64,000 nucleotides of DNA from Coix lacryma-jobi var. lacryma-jobi (GCA_009763385.1 CM019829.1:37737705-37801704), one strand, 5' to 3'. Positions 32,832 to 43,447 are shown, counted from the stretch's first letter. Translations and numbers: made by a program. Notes: a model not told the origin generated them from the letters alone.

Positions 32832-33691
32832 CACTTGAAAGTAATATCAAGCAATGAAACAAACACACAAGTACTGAAAGTAAATACTTGAAGATAAAAT
32901 AGATACTAAGTTACCAAAGTTGAAGCGCAGAGCAGAGCGAAGCAGGGGTCTCCGACAACTCCGGAGCTCTCCAGACTTCTACTCTTCTCCTCTCCAGCCC
33001 CTCTTCTAGTGAGGCACTCACACTCTCTCTAATCTCTCTAACATAGCAAGTGGTCTAACCTAACCAAATGGGGAGGAATGATGTGAGGCTCTCCGAATGA
33101 GAGCTCAATGGGGCCTATTTATAGTGCTAGGGAGCTAGGGGGGTACTTATAGAGTGAGTGGGGGGTCGGTTAGGGTTTAGGGGGTGGCGCCTGCCACCAA
33201 ACCCTGGCGCCCGCCACCTCTCAGCCGTCGATTTCAACCGCCATTCATCCAACGGTCTTCATTTGCTCTCCTGAGTCGGTTTGAGGGCTGGCTAGGGTTT
33301 GGACACGTGCCCAAAGCCCACTATCCAGGTGATGCTCTTCTTAGCCCTTGGATCAAACCGCCTTAGTGTGCAATGGCCAGGATTTGAGCTTGAGGTGACT
33401 CCCACGGATCGATGACGTGGCTTGGGCCACTTTTGGCACGAGTGACCTGGCGGCCGCCAGTAACAGGTGGCGGCCGCCACCTTGCTCTGGCTCATTTGGG
33501 CCAAAATGGCTTGGCCTTGCTCCTGGTACCCTTGTTTGGCCCAAATTCCATTATTTCCTGCATTAAGATAAGAAACTATGCACATGTGGAAATAGGTTAG
33601 TTATAAACCAAATCTTCTACTTTTTATGTTGTTTTACCTTGGTTTTGGGTGAAATGTTGATGGTGAAATGATGCTTTAAGAACCGTCAACA
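32832..33691 (-). repeat. Athila 5' LTR, outer piece
   Basis: These 860 bases match 10426-11285 with three substitutions seen, including the third base from the conserved end (aaccgtcaaca versus caccgtcaaca). The piece carries the U3, TATA box (33114-33124) and palindrome pair (33448, 33468). The single g at 32831 is the only duplicated base from the Tekay insertion. Confidence 0.95.
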
Positions 33692-34273
33692 GTCTTGTGC
33701 TATCCTGGATTTAAATGAATGGTTAAAAGATAGAAGCATTATGGTCCAGCTTGTACAGCAGCAACTAGCTAGAGCTCAACAGCGCGAGAAACAACAGGCT
33801 CATAAGAATCGCATTGAAAGGACCTTTGAGCTTGGAGACTTTGTTTATCTCAATTGCAACCATATGTGCAAACATCGGTAGCTACAAGAGCTTATCACAA
33901 ACTCTCTTTCAAATATTTTGGGCCTTATCAAATCATAGCCAAAGTTGGTCCAGTTGCTTACAAGCTCTTACTACATGATACTGCTAGTACTCATCCTGTT
34001 TTCCATGTCTCCCAACTCAAGAAAGCTATTCCCCCACACCTTCAGGTCCATTCTGATCCTCCCACTATTACTCCTACCGACAAATTCAGGTTTCCTGACA
34101 AGGTGTTGCAGAGACGATTGCAACCTCAAGGAGACCGCCTTGTCTCTGAAGTACTTATATAGTGGTCTTCCTGGTCATCTTCTATGGCTATCTGGGAGCT
34201 GGAAGATCAACTTTGTCAACAATTTCTAGGCGCCCCGACTTGGGGACAAGCCGGTTCTCAAGGAGGAGGGGAT
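33692..34273 (+). pseudogene. Reina-like integrase C-terminus and chromodomain remnant
   Basis: This continues the frame broken at 9969 (CAILDLNEWLKDRSIMVQLVQ). A one-base loss near 33850 shifts the frame. The next block, YFGPYQIIAKVGPVAYKLLL with HPVFHVSQLKKA, is the usual integrase C-terminal (GPF/Y) module. Then a TAG (34159-34161) interrupts VLI-WSSW, which with AIWE looks like a chromodomain core. The last codons (GQAGSQGGGDVS) overlap the polypurine tract, as is typical for these elements. Confidence 0.85.
34260..34273 (+). promoter_or_regulatory. Reina-like polypurine tract
   Basis: The run caaggaggagggga lies directly before the LTR start tgtcagcatccc. Confidence 0.8.
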
Positions 34274-34287
34274 GTCAGCATCCCAGT
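34274..34287 (+). repeat. Reina-like 3' LTR, first 14 bases
   Basis: The LTR starts tgtcagcatcccag and is then interrupted. It resumes at 38849. Its last five bases, cccag, are the duplicated target of the inserted element (second copy 38844-38848). Confidence 0.85.
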
Positions 34288-35400
34288 GTTGGTATTTTTT
34301 AACGTAGTCACTAGGATTAGGCAGAGAACCTATCCCCAGCCACTGCGCCAGAAATGCCACTGTGGATTTTATTTAGGAGCATTGATAAAGTATAGCGATG
34401 CTACTAGTATTGACCTTGATAGTTCCTTAACCTTTTCAGATATTAATCCGCAAGCACACGGAGCTATCGTTTGTAGCATTTCGTCCGGTGAGTATTCGGG
34501 TATCGTTATTTATATTTTTCCCAAAGGAAGGCATTTGATTAAGATTCTGACATGATCATAGGTAGTAATGTTGTGCAAGTTAACCAGTTGTTCATACAGG
34601 GGTAAGAAATTATAATAGAGATAGTGGACACACATGTGAGCTGTTCTCGAATGATAAATGAAAGAGAAACTAATAAAAGCATATTTCTAAGTGAGTAGGC
34701 ATTGATCTAGTATAGTCATGTCATGAATAGTTAATGTTAATACAAATCACATAATCAGGATTAGTGTTAAGTGTGATATGAATCAGGAGAACATGTATGT
34801 ACTGGTCTGCCAACAACCACCATGCCAATTTAGACTCCTACATCCCAAACAAATAGGGGGGAATGCCATGGACAGACAGGGCTGTCACTACCTGCCGCCA
34901 TCCCCTCACTGAAGCAAGGGCCATGCAGACACCTGCCTCTCCATACCCAGGCACCTCGCTTACATATGCAGAGTCTACCCAATTCACCCCGGGACTCCAA
35001 CCCTATGGATCGACAAGTTATGAATTGGGCATACCTTGCGGTGCGATGAACCACCACATCCAACTTAACTCTAGTCTTAATTATATAAATTGTAGTTAAT
35101 TGGCACAATGTTAGTGATGATACTCTCTTGATACTTAAACTATACTCTAGTTCATATATCAAGATTATAACATCAGAACTATACTCTAGTTCATAAACAT
35201 GACTATAATTAGATAATGAGAGAATGAACTTGGAAGAACTCATAATTCTACTCATACCCCAAAGTGGTCTTCTTCCAAAGAGTCAAGCCCTCCAAGGTAG
35301 CTTTGCCTTGCTCTTCTACTAACAAGAAAGTAAAAGCTACAACTAATGAATTGGAAGTGGAGATTGCTCAAGTGTTGTGTGTTGTTTGATGGAGGTGTAG

Positions 35401-35804
35401 ATAGTCCACCTAGGGGTATGCCCAAGGTGGTAGATTAGAGGGGAAGGTGCGCAAGACGACGACCCAGACGTTGACGCAAGGCAAACTAGATGAACACAGC
35501 GGGTTATCCAGGTTTGGGCCGCTAGGTTTAGCGTAATACCCTACGTCCTGCGTTGAGTTGTATTGATTGGATCTGGCTTGTGATCTCTGACCTGTGACCT
35601 GTCCTCACGGAGGACCCCTGCCCCTCCTTATATATTCCGAAGGGACAGAGTTACATGGTAAGTATTTGAGTTGGTACTATATCTAGATTACAACTACCGT
35701 GCGGTGCATGTCATGCGCCGCACGCCTTCATCTGTGGGCCGGACGACCCCCGGTGGTGAGGCCCATGTACCATCGTGTGGTACCCTGGGGTCTATATCCC
35801 CACA
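35401..35804 (-). repeat. Small element left LTR, 19 bases missing at outer end
   Basis: It matches 37960-38363 from atagtccacc to tatccccaca. The outer 19 bases (tgttgacgaaatatcgccg) seen at 37941-37959 are absent, and the host sequence gaggtgtag joins directly. Confidence 0.9.
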
Positions 35805-36199
35805 GCTAGTCTCCGGGCCTGACAGCGGGTGACTCGGTCACGTGGTGTCAGGGTCTTGAGAATAATCAGACTTATATACATGTGCGGATGAGCGCCATGT
35901 ATACACGGTAGTCCTGAAAGCAGTATGTCGTTCGAGCAGGTTGCCAAACGACGAGTCCGAGCATCGAGCAGTCCCCAGGTTAGTTGGGGAGCCCTCAATG
36001 TAGCCGTTGATGGACGCCGGAGTACAACTAGCTGGTCGATGATGAAGTCCGAGCGATCCGACCAGCGCAGCTGACGATGTTGGCCCAAAGAATCCGAGTA
36101 TCGAGGAGTCCCCAGGTTAGCTAGTGAGCTCTCGGTGTAGCCGTCGATGAACGTCGAGGAGTCCGGCCAGCTAGTCGGCGATGAGCATCGAGCGGTCCG

Positions 36200-36545
36200 A
36201 CCAGCGCTGCTAACGATGTCGGTGTGAAGAATCCGAGCGTCAAGTGGTGAGCGCCGAGCGAAACGACCAACTGGTCGGCGGCGAAGTCCGAGCGCCAGGC
36301 GGTGAGCATCGAGCGAAGCGACCAGCTGGTCGGCGACGAAGTCCGAGCGCCAGGTGGTGAGCAACAGGCGAAGCGACCAGCTGGTCGGCGTCGAAGTCCG
36401 AGCGCCAGGTGGTGAGCACCGAGCGAAGCAACCAGCTGGTCGGCGACGAAGTCCGAGCGCCAGGTGATGAGCACCGAGCGAAGTGACCGACTGGTCGGCG
36501 ACGAAGTCCGAGCGCCAGGTGGTGAGCACCGAGCAACCCAACCAG
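36200..36545 (-). repeat. 55-bp tandem repeat in the small element
   Basis: The block gaccagctggtcggcgacga with gtccgagcgcca recurs with an exact 55-bp period. The agcgcca part starts at 36236 (variant agcgtca), 36291, 36346, 36401, 36456 and 36511, so there are about six units. The core accagctggt is a perfect palindrome. Open frames of up to 258 codons across this region run through the repeat in several frames, are repeat artefacts and are not listed as genes. Confidence 0.9.
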
Positions 36546-37536
36546 TCGGTCCCAAGCAATATTCTCATCCATCATGACTGGTCCAGTCCCCGAGCCTAAA
36601 GAATTAGCTCGCAGACCGAACATGGTTCCTGTAAAATAAACATGGAGAATGGTAGTACATGACGTACAAATAAAATATAGAGAAAACATCAGCAGTAAAG
36701 AAACAGCATATGCCGCTCAATGGCCAGTCAGCTGGTATGAACGTTCAGTATTAAATAAAATTCCCCCGAGCAGTTTGTTTGTAACTGAGTCGCCAGCCCC
36801 GGCTAGCCGATAACTCCGGAGCATGAGGCGCGGAGCCCAGGCACGCGTAAGAGGACCAGCGTTACCTAGGAGCCGCTGCCCACCACCCGTAACGCAAAGC
36901 GCGGAGCTGCATTCACGTGTAGGGAGGAGCCGGAGACAGGGCCGTCTCTGGAAAGCACGAGTGTAAACGTGGCTGCTCGGGAAGTCACGTACGTCATTCT
37001 CAGGATGGTATATATGGTGAAAAATAAAGAAGAGCCATTGTAAAAAATAATGTGACCGCGAAGGCACATGATAAAATTTGGTCTGACCATGAAGGCACAT
37101 GATCGTATCTAGAGATATATGATGATCGAAGAAATATTTGATTGATATGAAAGATAATACTTAACTTGATTGTCGTCCGAACAGAGTAGTCGACGAGAAG
37201 CATCGAGGACAGCAATGAATCGGTAATGAGCGGTCGACGAAGACGACGGTGGGACAATGACGACGGCGTGATGGCTCACTTGTGGCTGGTGGCTCGCCGG
37301 TGGCTCGTTGGACTCGATTCGGCGAGACGATGAGGTCAGAGCCATGCACCAGTTTCCTATTTGCTTGTTCGTTGGCTTGTAGTCACGTACATGTCCTGCA
37401 TGCATCCGTGCCCTCTAGCTAGCTTGTTTGTAGATATAGATCGGTCCTTCTTGTTTGCTTGTTGCCACACATAGAAAGCACACGTCCGTGCCTGTAGCTT
37501 GCATGGCTCTCGGTCTCGGCAATATCCTTGTACGTG

Positions 37537-37638
37537 AACGTGCTCCGACTTGATCTCAGGATCCTGGTTGGCAGGGCGGCAGCCTCCACGATCGGACGTG
37601 CTCCGACTCGATCTCACGATCCTGGTTGGCAGCCTCCG
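37537..37638 (+). repeat. 61-bp direct duplication in the small element
   Basis: The block acgtgctccgact-gatctca followed by gatcctggttggcag occurs at about 37537 and 37598. Another short duplication, caccgtggatgacgtcg, lies at about 37832 and 37859, close to the primer binding site. Confidence 0.7.
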
Positions 37639-37921
37639 CGCGCGATTGGACGTCTCGGCGATTGGAGTGCCGTGTAGGCCATGGCCGATCCCAAGCATGC
37701 TGGTTTCCCATGGTGAAAAACGAGCTTCGGGAGATAGAATCTGTGGTCAGCGGCCGAGCGGGACGTCGCCGGGATGTCGAGTTGTCGCAGAGGTTGTTGA
37801 TGAAGATCTCGTCCGCCATAGGGAGCCGAGTCACCGTGGATGACGTCGGGAGCCGAGCCACCGTGGATGACGTCGATGAAGAAGATTTCCATCTGGTTCG
37901 CCATAAAGTCCATACGCACAT

Positions 37922-37939
37922 GCCCCACGGTGGGCGCCA
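37922..37939 (-). promoter_or_regulatory. Primer binding site of the small element
   Basis: The minus strand reads tggcgcccaccgtggggc, one base inside the right LTR. This form of primer site is familiar from other grass LTR elements; I do not assign the tRNA. Confidence 0.75.
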
Positions 37940-37940
37940 C

Positions 37941-38363
37941 TGTTGACGAAATATCGCCGATAGTCCACCTAGGGGTATGCCCAAGGTGGTAGATTAGAGG
38001 GGAAGGTGCGCAAGACGACGACCCAGACGTTGATGCAAGGCAAACTAGATGAACACAACGGGTTATCCAGGTTCGGGCCGCTAGGTTTAGCGTAATACCC
38101 TACGTCCTGCGTCGAGTTGTATTGATTGGATCTGACTTGTGATCTCTGACCTGTGACCTGTCCTCTCGGAGGACCCCTGCCCCTCCTTATATATTCCGAA
38201 GGGACAAAGTTACATGGTAAGTATTTGAGTTGGTACTATATCTAGATTACAACTGTCGTGCGGTGCATGTCGTGCACCGCACGCCTTCATCTGTGGGCCG
38301 GACGACCCCCGGTGGTGAGGCCCATGTACCATCGTGTGGTACCCTGGGGTCTATATCCCCACA
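37941..38363 (-). repeat. Small element right LTR, complete
   Basis: The 423-bp LTR begins tgttgacgaa and ends atccccaca. The host sequence gaggtgtag follows at 38364-38372. Confidence 0.9.
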
Positions 38364-38848
38364 GAGGTGTAGCTCCCTTCTTATACAGGTGAGTAAGACG
38401 GTGGAACTACACAAGTTGCGCGGGAGCACAGGATGAACCGCCTCCACGCACCGCAATGCAACCGCTAGAGAAAGGCGGTTCCATTTGGGGCCTGTGGTGG
38501 GCCGGCCGGCCCATGGGACCGACCGGTCCTTGGGTGTGGCCTCCTGGCCACTGCCTTCACGAGGTGGGCTCTGGGGGGCTCCTGATGACTGCTTGGCCGT
38601 GGAGAATTACATTGGAGCCTATTTTCTTAACGTCCTTGTTTATTTGGTTGCGCAAATGTGCATCAGAAAGCGCCTTTTGGGTATGTCTTCATGTATTTGT
38701 GTATGTGTCCTGTAAAAAGTATAATTCTCCAAATACATATGGAATTATGTCAGAAGTAAATGCATATGTGATGTTGGTTTGCCAAATTCCCCTATTTTTG
38801 ATAGTAATTGATGGTCGGATTTCTAAGTTAATGACCGTCAATGCCCAG

Positions 38849-39208
38849 TTGTTGCTGTCGAAGAAAAGGGGGAAGCTCCAAAGAAGATGGCTGTTTGTGA
38901 CCCCAAAACCGACAACAGTCGAAGTTCGGCCCAAGTGCATTCACAAGCCCAACACCAGAGTAACTGGCCCGACCTGGCGTAGCTGTTTGGCTTGGGAGAG
39001 GGGTTAAGGCAGCGAAGAGGGGAGAGGGGAGAATGGGAAGGAGGACGATAGAAACTTGGACGACTGCGTCCGGAGGTGGCGGCGGAGAGCTGAGGCTCAA
39101 CGACCGATTGTAACTGCAGTTCATTTCTATCGAATTTAATCCTTCCTCATTTGTACCCTTAAACTCCCATATACAATACAAGATATAGCCTGAAATCATG
39201 AGCTGACA
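38849..39208 (+). repeat. Reina-like 3' LTR, remainder
   Basis: The LTR resumes after the inserted element and ends gagctgaca, the inverted complement of its start tgtcagc. The total LTR length is 374 bp, which is short, as in Reina-type elements. Confidence 0.8.
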
Positions 39209-39251
39209 TGTGGTCACCCACAAATCAAAAGTGATCTGTTTGTAGTGGGAA

Positions 39252-39480
39252 CACTACCACAACCCTGATTTACCTTGAGTGCTCAACATTTCCTTGAGGG
39301 CCGAAACAAAACCGCCAAGAAAATTATAATTTTCTTGGCTTGGCGGCCACAATATTTTCCTTGGCAGTTATGGAGCCTCAAGAAAATTACTTTCCTTGGC
39401 GGTCATAATATTTTCTTGGCTCTTTGGCAAGTTAAGTATTTTCCCGGCCTCCGTCACATCCTTAGGCGGTAAGTCTAGGT
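39252..39480 (+). mobile_element. One end of a CACTA (En/Spm) DNA transposon
   Basis: The terminus cactaccacaaccctgattt is followed by subterminal repeats in both orientations (ccttggcggtc, ccgccaagaaaa, ttccttggc), as in CACTA elements. The partner end (tagtg) was not found in the window, and sequence resembling a LINE begins at about 39483. It is a fragment or a long element interrupted by the LINE. Confidence 0.65.
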
Positions 39481-39498
39481 TTTCCCCATCAGGTCCCT

Positions 39499-41173
39499 AT
39501 GGAAGGGGACGGCTCCGTCTCCAGGCCGATGTGGGCGGATGTGGCGGATGAGGAGCTGCCAGCGGTGAGGAGTTCTTCGCCGGCTCTTCGGGTTTGCTCA
39601 GGGCCCTCGGCCATGGTCTCGAGGAGTGCGTCTCTCTCGATGACTCGGAGGATTTCTCTGACTCGGAGCCGCCTTCGCCGACGCTGCCGCCGCCTCCCCT
39701 CGGGAAAGGAAAGGGGCTGGCCGGGCCGTGCAGGAAGCGCCCGCGGATACATCGGCATAGTAAGCGCAAGTGTGCAGTGGGAGTCATGGGCGAGGCCTGC
39801 TCCCTACCGTGCGCTACATCCCCTTCTCCCTGCCTCGCGTGTTGCCGGGCTGCTTCGCCGACGTCCCACCCCGCCAGAGATGTCGGGATCCCAAATACCG
39901 AGGGCTTCTTCTAGGTAAGGAGTCGCAGGTGCGGTCGCCGGTTCTCGCCCCCAAGGTCGCCTCGGCCTGTGCCACCGGAGTTGTATGGCCTGTGCTTCAA
40001 TTGCGTCCGCCCGGGCCATGTCAAAGCCGTTTGCAGGGCCCGTCCATGCTGCTACAATTGCTGGAGGGAGGGCCATCATGCGGCGAGCTGCCCTCTCCCC
40101 TCCAGGCGGGGAGGGTGGGCTCAAAGCGAGGGCGTTCACCTCATGAGGAGCTTCGGACCTCGAGATCCACACGTCATCACTGCTCTGGTGACCGCCACCG
40201 AGCTGGTTCAGCGCACACCATCTTGGCATGTTCGACGTCAACGAGGGGTTCCTTCAGGGCGCTCCGCTGTTGTGCGCCCCCAACTCCGCCTCCTTCCAGA
40301 CTAACGTCCCCGCCACCGCCTCCACTACCTCTGTCGTCGCCCCCACTATCACCGGCACAACAACCCCCCAACTCGCCTGCAGCCGAAGATGAGGCGCACC
40401 TTTCTGCTGGTTCCAGCATGGTGGCGAAAGTTGGGGGGCCTCTGCCAAACAGAAGCCGAATTTCCTTGGTTGTAGTCCCCCGCTCTGATGAGATTTAGGC
40501 GGATGAGGACTCCCTTGGGAATGCGCTCGTGGCAATGGTGGGGGGTACCAGACCGCCGGTATACATGACCATGGTTCGGACCTACCTTTTCAATCGTTTC
40601 GGGGTCTCGGAACAGAAAGCGGATGTGCGCCACCATGCACCGGAGGACTTTGTGGTGCGGTTTCATCTTCGGGCTGACCGCGATCGAGTGTTGGAGTCAC
40701 GGCCGAGTGGCCAACTCCTGCAACTTGTCTGGTGGCCCTGACGCAAAACGTCGATGGCTAGCACGAGGTTCTTCCGTTTCAGGATGGTGGTGGCATTATC
40801 CATAGTCCCCCTCCATGCGCGATGCACCGCCGTTGCTCAGGCGGTGCTAGGGCCGTGTTGTTCCAACATTGTACCCTTAAACTTTAGAGACACGCCAGCC
40901 AATGACGACCAATAGTTCTTTGTCAAGGCTTGGTGCTGGCACCCAAGCTTCATCGAGCCTGAGAAGATGATATTCATCCCCGAGCTAGAGGTCCGGGCCG
41001 TGCCAGGTGAGGAGCAAACGACGGACCCAGGTCTTCGGTACCTGGTACGGGTGAGATTAGTGGCATACCAAGACTGGTCCACTCCTCCTGTTTCCCCAGA
41101 TAATGGTGGAGGTGGTGATGGTGGGCCAAATGCGAGAGACAATGGAGACATAGAAGATGCCGAGGGTGACTGA
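39499..41173 (+). pseudogene. LINE ORF1-like gene (CCHC and DUF4283-like), broken
   Basis: A possible start is at 39499. In another frame from 39969 comes PPELYGLCFNC...GHVKAVC followed by CCYNC...GHHAASC, two zinc knuckles in tandem as in the nucleic-acid-binding ORF1 of grass L1 elements. Further on, blocks HHAPEDFVVRFHLRADRDRV (from about 40629) and LRYLVRVRLVAYQDWSTPP (about 41034-41090) are familiar from the same family. Stops and frame changes occur throughout, so no complete protein is made. About 750 bp of undefined LINE sequence follow to 41925. Confidence 0.65.
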
Positions 41174-41920
41174 CCGACGCCACGCCGTGACAGCGATGAC
41201 AGTGGCTCAGGAGATAGCAATCACAACAACTACCACCCAACCTCTCACTATCCATCGGAGTCGCAGCACCGTGATGCTCCTGTGACTGAGGTGCTGTGGA
41301 TTGGGGAGATTATCTACCGGCTACCACTACCTGAAGAGCTCAGGACTCTAGCTCAGTGCAACATGATGCAATCCTCGGTGGTCCCCTCTGCAGAGTGGTG
41401 GCAGACCATGTCCGCGCCGCGCACACCTGTGAGGTCTTCGGCAGCCACCATGGCTATGCAAATGACGCCGCATAATGCCCCTTCACCGTAGCCTGGGTGG
41501 GTGGACAGCTTCCTACAGACTGCACCACATCTGCTACATGTTGGTTTGAGTATGCTGCCGACGGCCCAACCGGACGACCAGGACTGGTGGGTGGATTGTG
41601 TTGATAAGGAGTTGAAGACCACGCAACCTTCTACCCTCAAGATGACGCCACCATAGTCACGCCCGGGGGTGCCGCTACACCGCTGACTCAGTCCACGAAC
41701 TGGTGGGCAGACATGATTGACATGGAATTCACCAGCCCATTCGGCAGGTCTGTCAGTCAATCAGGGGCGTTGCAACACCTGGGGATGATAATAGAGGTTT
41801 GTGTTGAGGTTCATGATGTGGAGACGACCATAGCGCCGGAGGCCTCATCTGGGGACGAACAGCACAGACTAGAGGCACTGTTGACGCCGAATACCGTGGT
41901 GCGAACCATGGAGGAACAGC

Positions 41921-41925
41921 TCTGT
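41921..41925 (+). repeat. Copia target site duplication, left copy
   Basis: The sequence tctgt is repeated at 52211-52215 after the right LTR. Confidence 0.9.
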
Positions 41926-42744
41926 TGAAAGGTCCTAGTTTGGTTTTGGTAATTGAGTGACAACTTTAGGTGGACTAACGATGTTTATGTGAGATAGACA
42001 GGTGTTAAGTCCACATGTGATCATGTATGAGCAACATATGCCATAGGGGTGAAATGGCTTGAAGGATGTTACAATGCTCATGCATGTGATGAAGAATGAG
42101 CTTATTGCATATGTGACATGACATGTGGTCATGTGGCTAAGATGGAGAAGATCAAGGCAAGACTTGGCTTGATGGACCGATTGCGAAGGTGAAGGGCAAG
42201 TTGAGGCTTTGAAGCCGTTGGTACCGAGTGTCGGGAGGCTTAAGCAAGACTTGGCGCCGAAGGACCGAAGCGATGGTGAAGAGCAAGTGATGTCAAGATC
42301 GATGGACCATGGAGGCCATGTGATGATATGAAGTGAATCATATCATTTGATGATAGGTTGGTGCATGTGTTGCATCAACACCGGAGGAGATGGAATGGAA
42401 TGCGCAAGGCAAAGGTATAATTGTAGGGCATTTCATTTCACCGGTCATAGGTGTGTAGAGAAGTTTATGACCGGGTTTAGGATAGATGGCCGTACCATTA
42501 AGAGGAGCAAACTTGTTTGCATATCGGTCATCTAGTGCCACTTGAGCGATCTAACTTTGCGATGTTGCTAGGATCGAGTGGCGTGGTGAGAGCAAGTGAA
42601 AAATCCTTTGAAATTTTTTTGTGAAAATGCTAACACACATGCACAAGGTGGTATACACTTGGTGGTGTTGGCACATTTGCAAAGGAGAAGTTGTTGGAGT
42701 TGATTTGGATCAACACAGAGAAGAAAATGAAGTTTTTTTTGGGT

Positions 42745-43415
42745 GTGGTCGGTAGTACCGACCAGGGTGGTCGGTAGTACCGCCCAAGGGTGCTGCGTGC
42801 AACCTTCTCTGTGTTGGGGCTGTTTTGGCCTGGCGGTAGTACCGCCATAACCTCGGTACTACCGCCGGCGGTGGTACCGACCAGAGGGTCGGTGGTACCG
42901 TGGCCCTGAAGGGTTTTGCAGGCTCTCTGTGTTGAGCTGAGTTTGGCCTGCCGGTAGTACCGCCATAGGGTCGGTACTACCGACCGTTCGAGGTTTCGAG
43001 GTGTGAGGAGTTTGGAAGCTCTCTGGAAGTGGCCAGTTTTGGCCTACCGGTAGTACCGCCATAACCTCGGTAGTACCGGGCTCGGTAGTACCGACCAGGG
43101 GGTCGGTAGTTCCATGGTATGGAGGAGTTTTGGATGCTCTCTGTGTAGATCCAAAGTTGGCCTATCGGTAGTACCGCCATAGGGCCGGTACTACCGACCA
43201 TCGGTGGTACCGAGGTCTGGAAGTAGTCTGGGAGCTCTCTGTGTAGTTCCAGTTTGACCTGTCGGTAGTACCGCCATAGGGCCGGTACTACCGACCGTCG
43301 GAGGTACCGACCAGGAGTCGGTTGTTCGTTTTGGTCAATGCGCCGTGTGTAACGGCTAGTTCTGACACTGTCGGTACTACCGCCCAGGGGGTCGGTACTA
43401 CCGACCGAAGCGCAG
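42745..43415 (+). repeat. Palindromic cggtagtaccg repeat region in Copia U3
   Basis: About seventeen copies of ggtagtacc, ggtactacc or ggtggtacc are organised in irregular units of about 95-120 bp. Each unit includes gctctctgtgt and ggcctg.cggtagtaccgcc. Many copies form the perfect palindrome cggtagtaccg or pair with a neighbour. The region lies directly upstream of the TATA box. The matching region in the 3' LTR is 50447-51093 and has lost one 22-bp segment. Confidence 0.85.
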
Positions 43416-43447
43416 AAAAGGGGAAACGGCTAGTTGGCCGCTCCCCT

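Larger units (their letters stand above)
9970..33691 (-). mobile_element. Athila-type Ty3/Gypsy element carrying a nested Tekay
   Basis: This is a minus-strand element. The 3' LTR is on the left (9970-11285). The 5' LTR is on the right in two pieces (18570-19025 and 32832-33691), because a Tekay element is inserted in it. In transcription order it has a primer binding site (18544-18561), gag with a protease-like region, pol (RT, RNase H, integrase), an extra 284-codon ORF, and a polypurine tract (11286-11298). Without Tekay it is about 9.9 kb. The two LTRs differ at about five sites by eye, so the insertion is recent, yet the pol carries a stop codon and two substituted catalytic aspartates. 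This copy cannot move on its own. Confidence 0.9.
35401..38363 (-). mobile_element. Small non-coding LTR retrotransposon (LARD/TRIM-like)
   Basis: Two LTRs of 404 and 423 bp flank about 2.1 kb with no gag or pol similarity. The primer binding site at the right indicates minus orientation. By eye the LTRs differ at about eleven positions, so it is older than Athila or Tekay. The left LTR lacks the first 19 bases present in the right one. The host sequence gaggtgtag occurs on both sides. It must have relied on enzymes from another element. Confidence 0.85.
34288..38843 (-). mobile_element. Apparent solo LTR of an Athila-like element, with a nested element
   Basis: It is flanked by cccag on both sides (34283-34287, 38844-38848). 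It starts tgttggtatt and ends gaccgtcaatg, close to the Athila ends (tgttg...accgtcaaca) but with a changed last dinucleotide. Without the inserted 35401-38363 element it is about 1.58 kb and has no coding region. A primer-binding-like sequence (minus strand tggcgcagtggctgggga, 34333-34350) lies 45 bases inside the left end. An alternative reading is therefore that the true LTR starts near 34354 and that a scrap of internal DNA remains. Confidence 0.6.
9289..39208 (+). mobile_element. Reina-like chromovirus, 5'-truncated and split by two insertions
   Basis: Its own sequence lies at about 9289-9969, 33692-34287 and 38849-39208. Joining these gives integrase, a chromodomain-like tail, a polypurine tract and a short (374-bp) 3' LTR with ends tgtcagc/gctgaca. 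Short LTRs and a C-terminal chromodomain fit the Reina clade of chromoviruses, though the clade assignment is tentative. The 5' LTR, gag, protease and reverse transcriptase are absent. The element was hit by an Athila element at 9969/33692 and by another LTR element at 34287/38849, which makes it the oldest layer of this stack. Confidence 0.8.

Noticed and set aside
35792..36568. 258-codon minus-strand frame
   Set aside because: It runs through the 55-bp tandem repeat. 55 is not a multiple of three, so each unit is read in a different frame, and overlapping frames of 144 and 149 codons exist. It is a repeat artefact.
37550..37946. Overlapping frames on both strands near the small element's primer site
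   Set aside because: They overlap each other on both strands, cover direct repeats and show no domain. The element is best read as non-coding.
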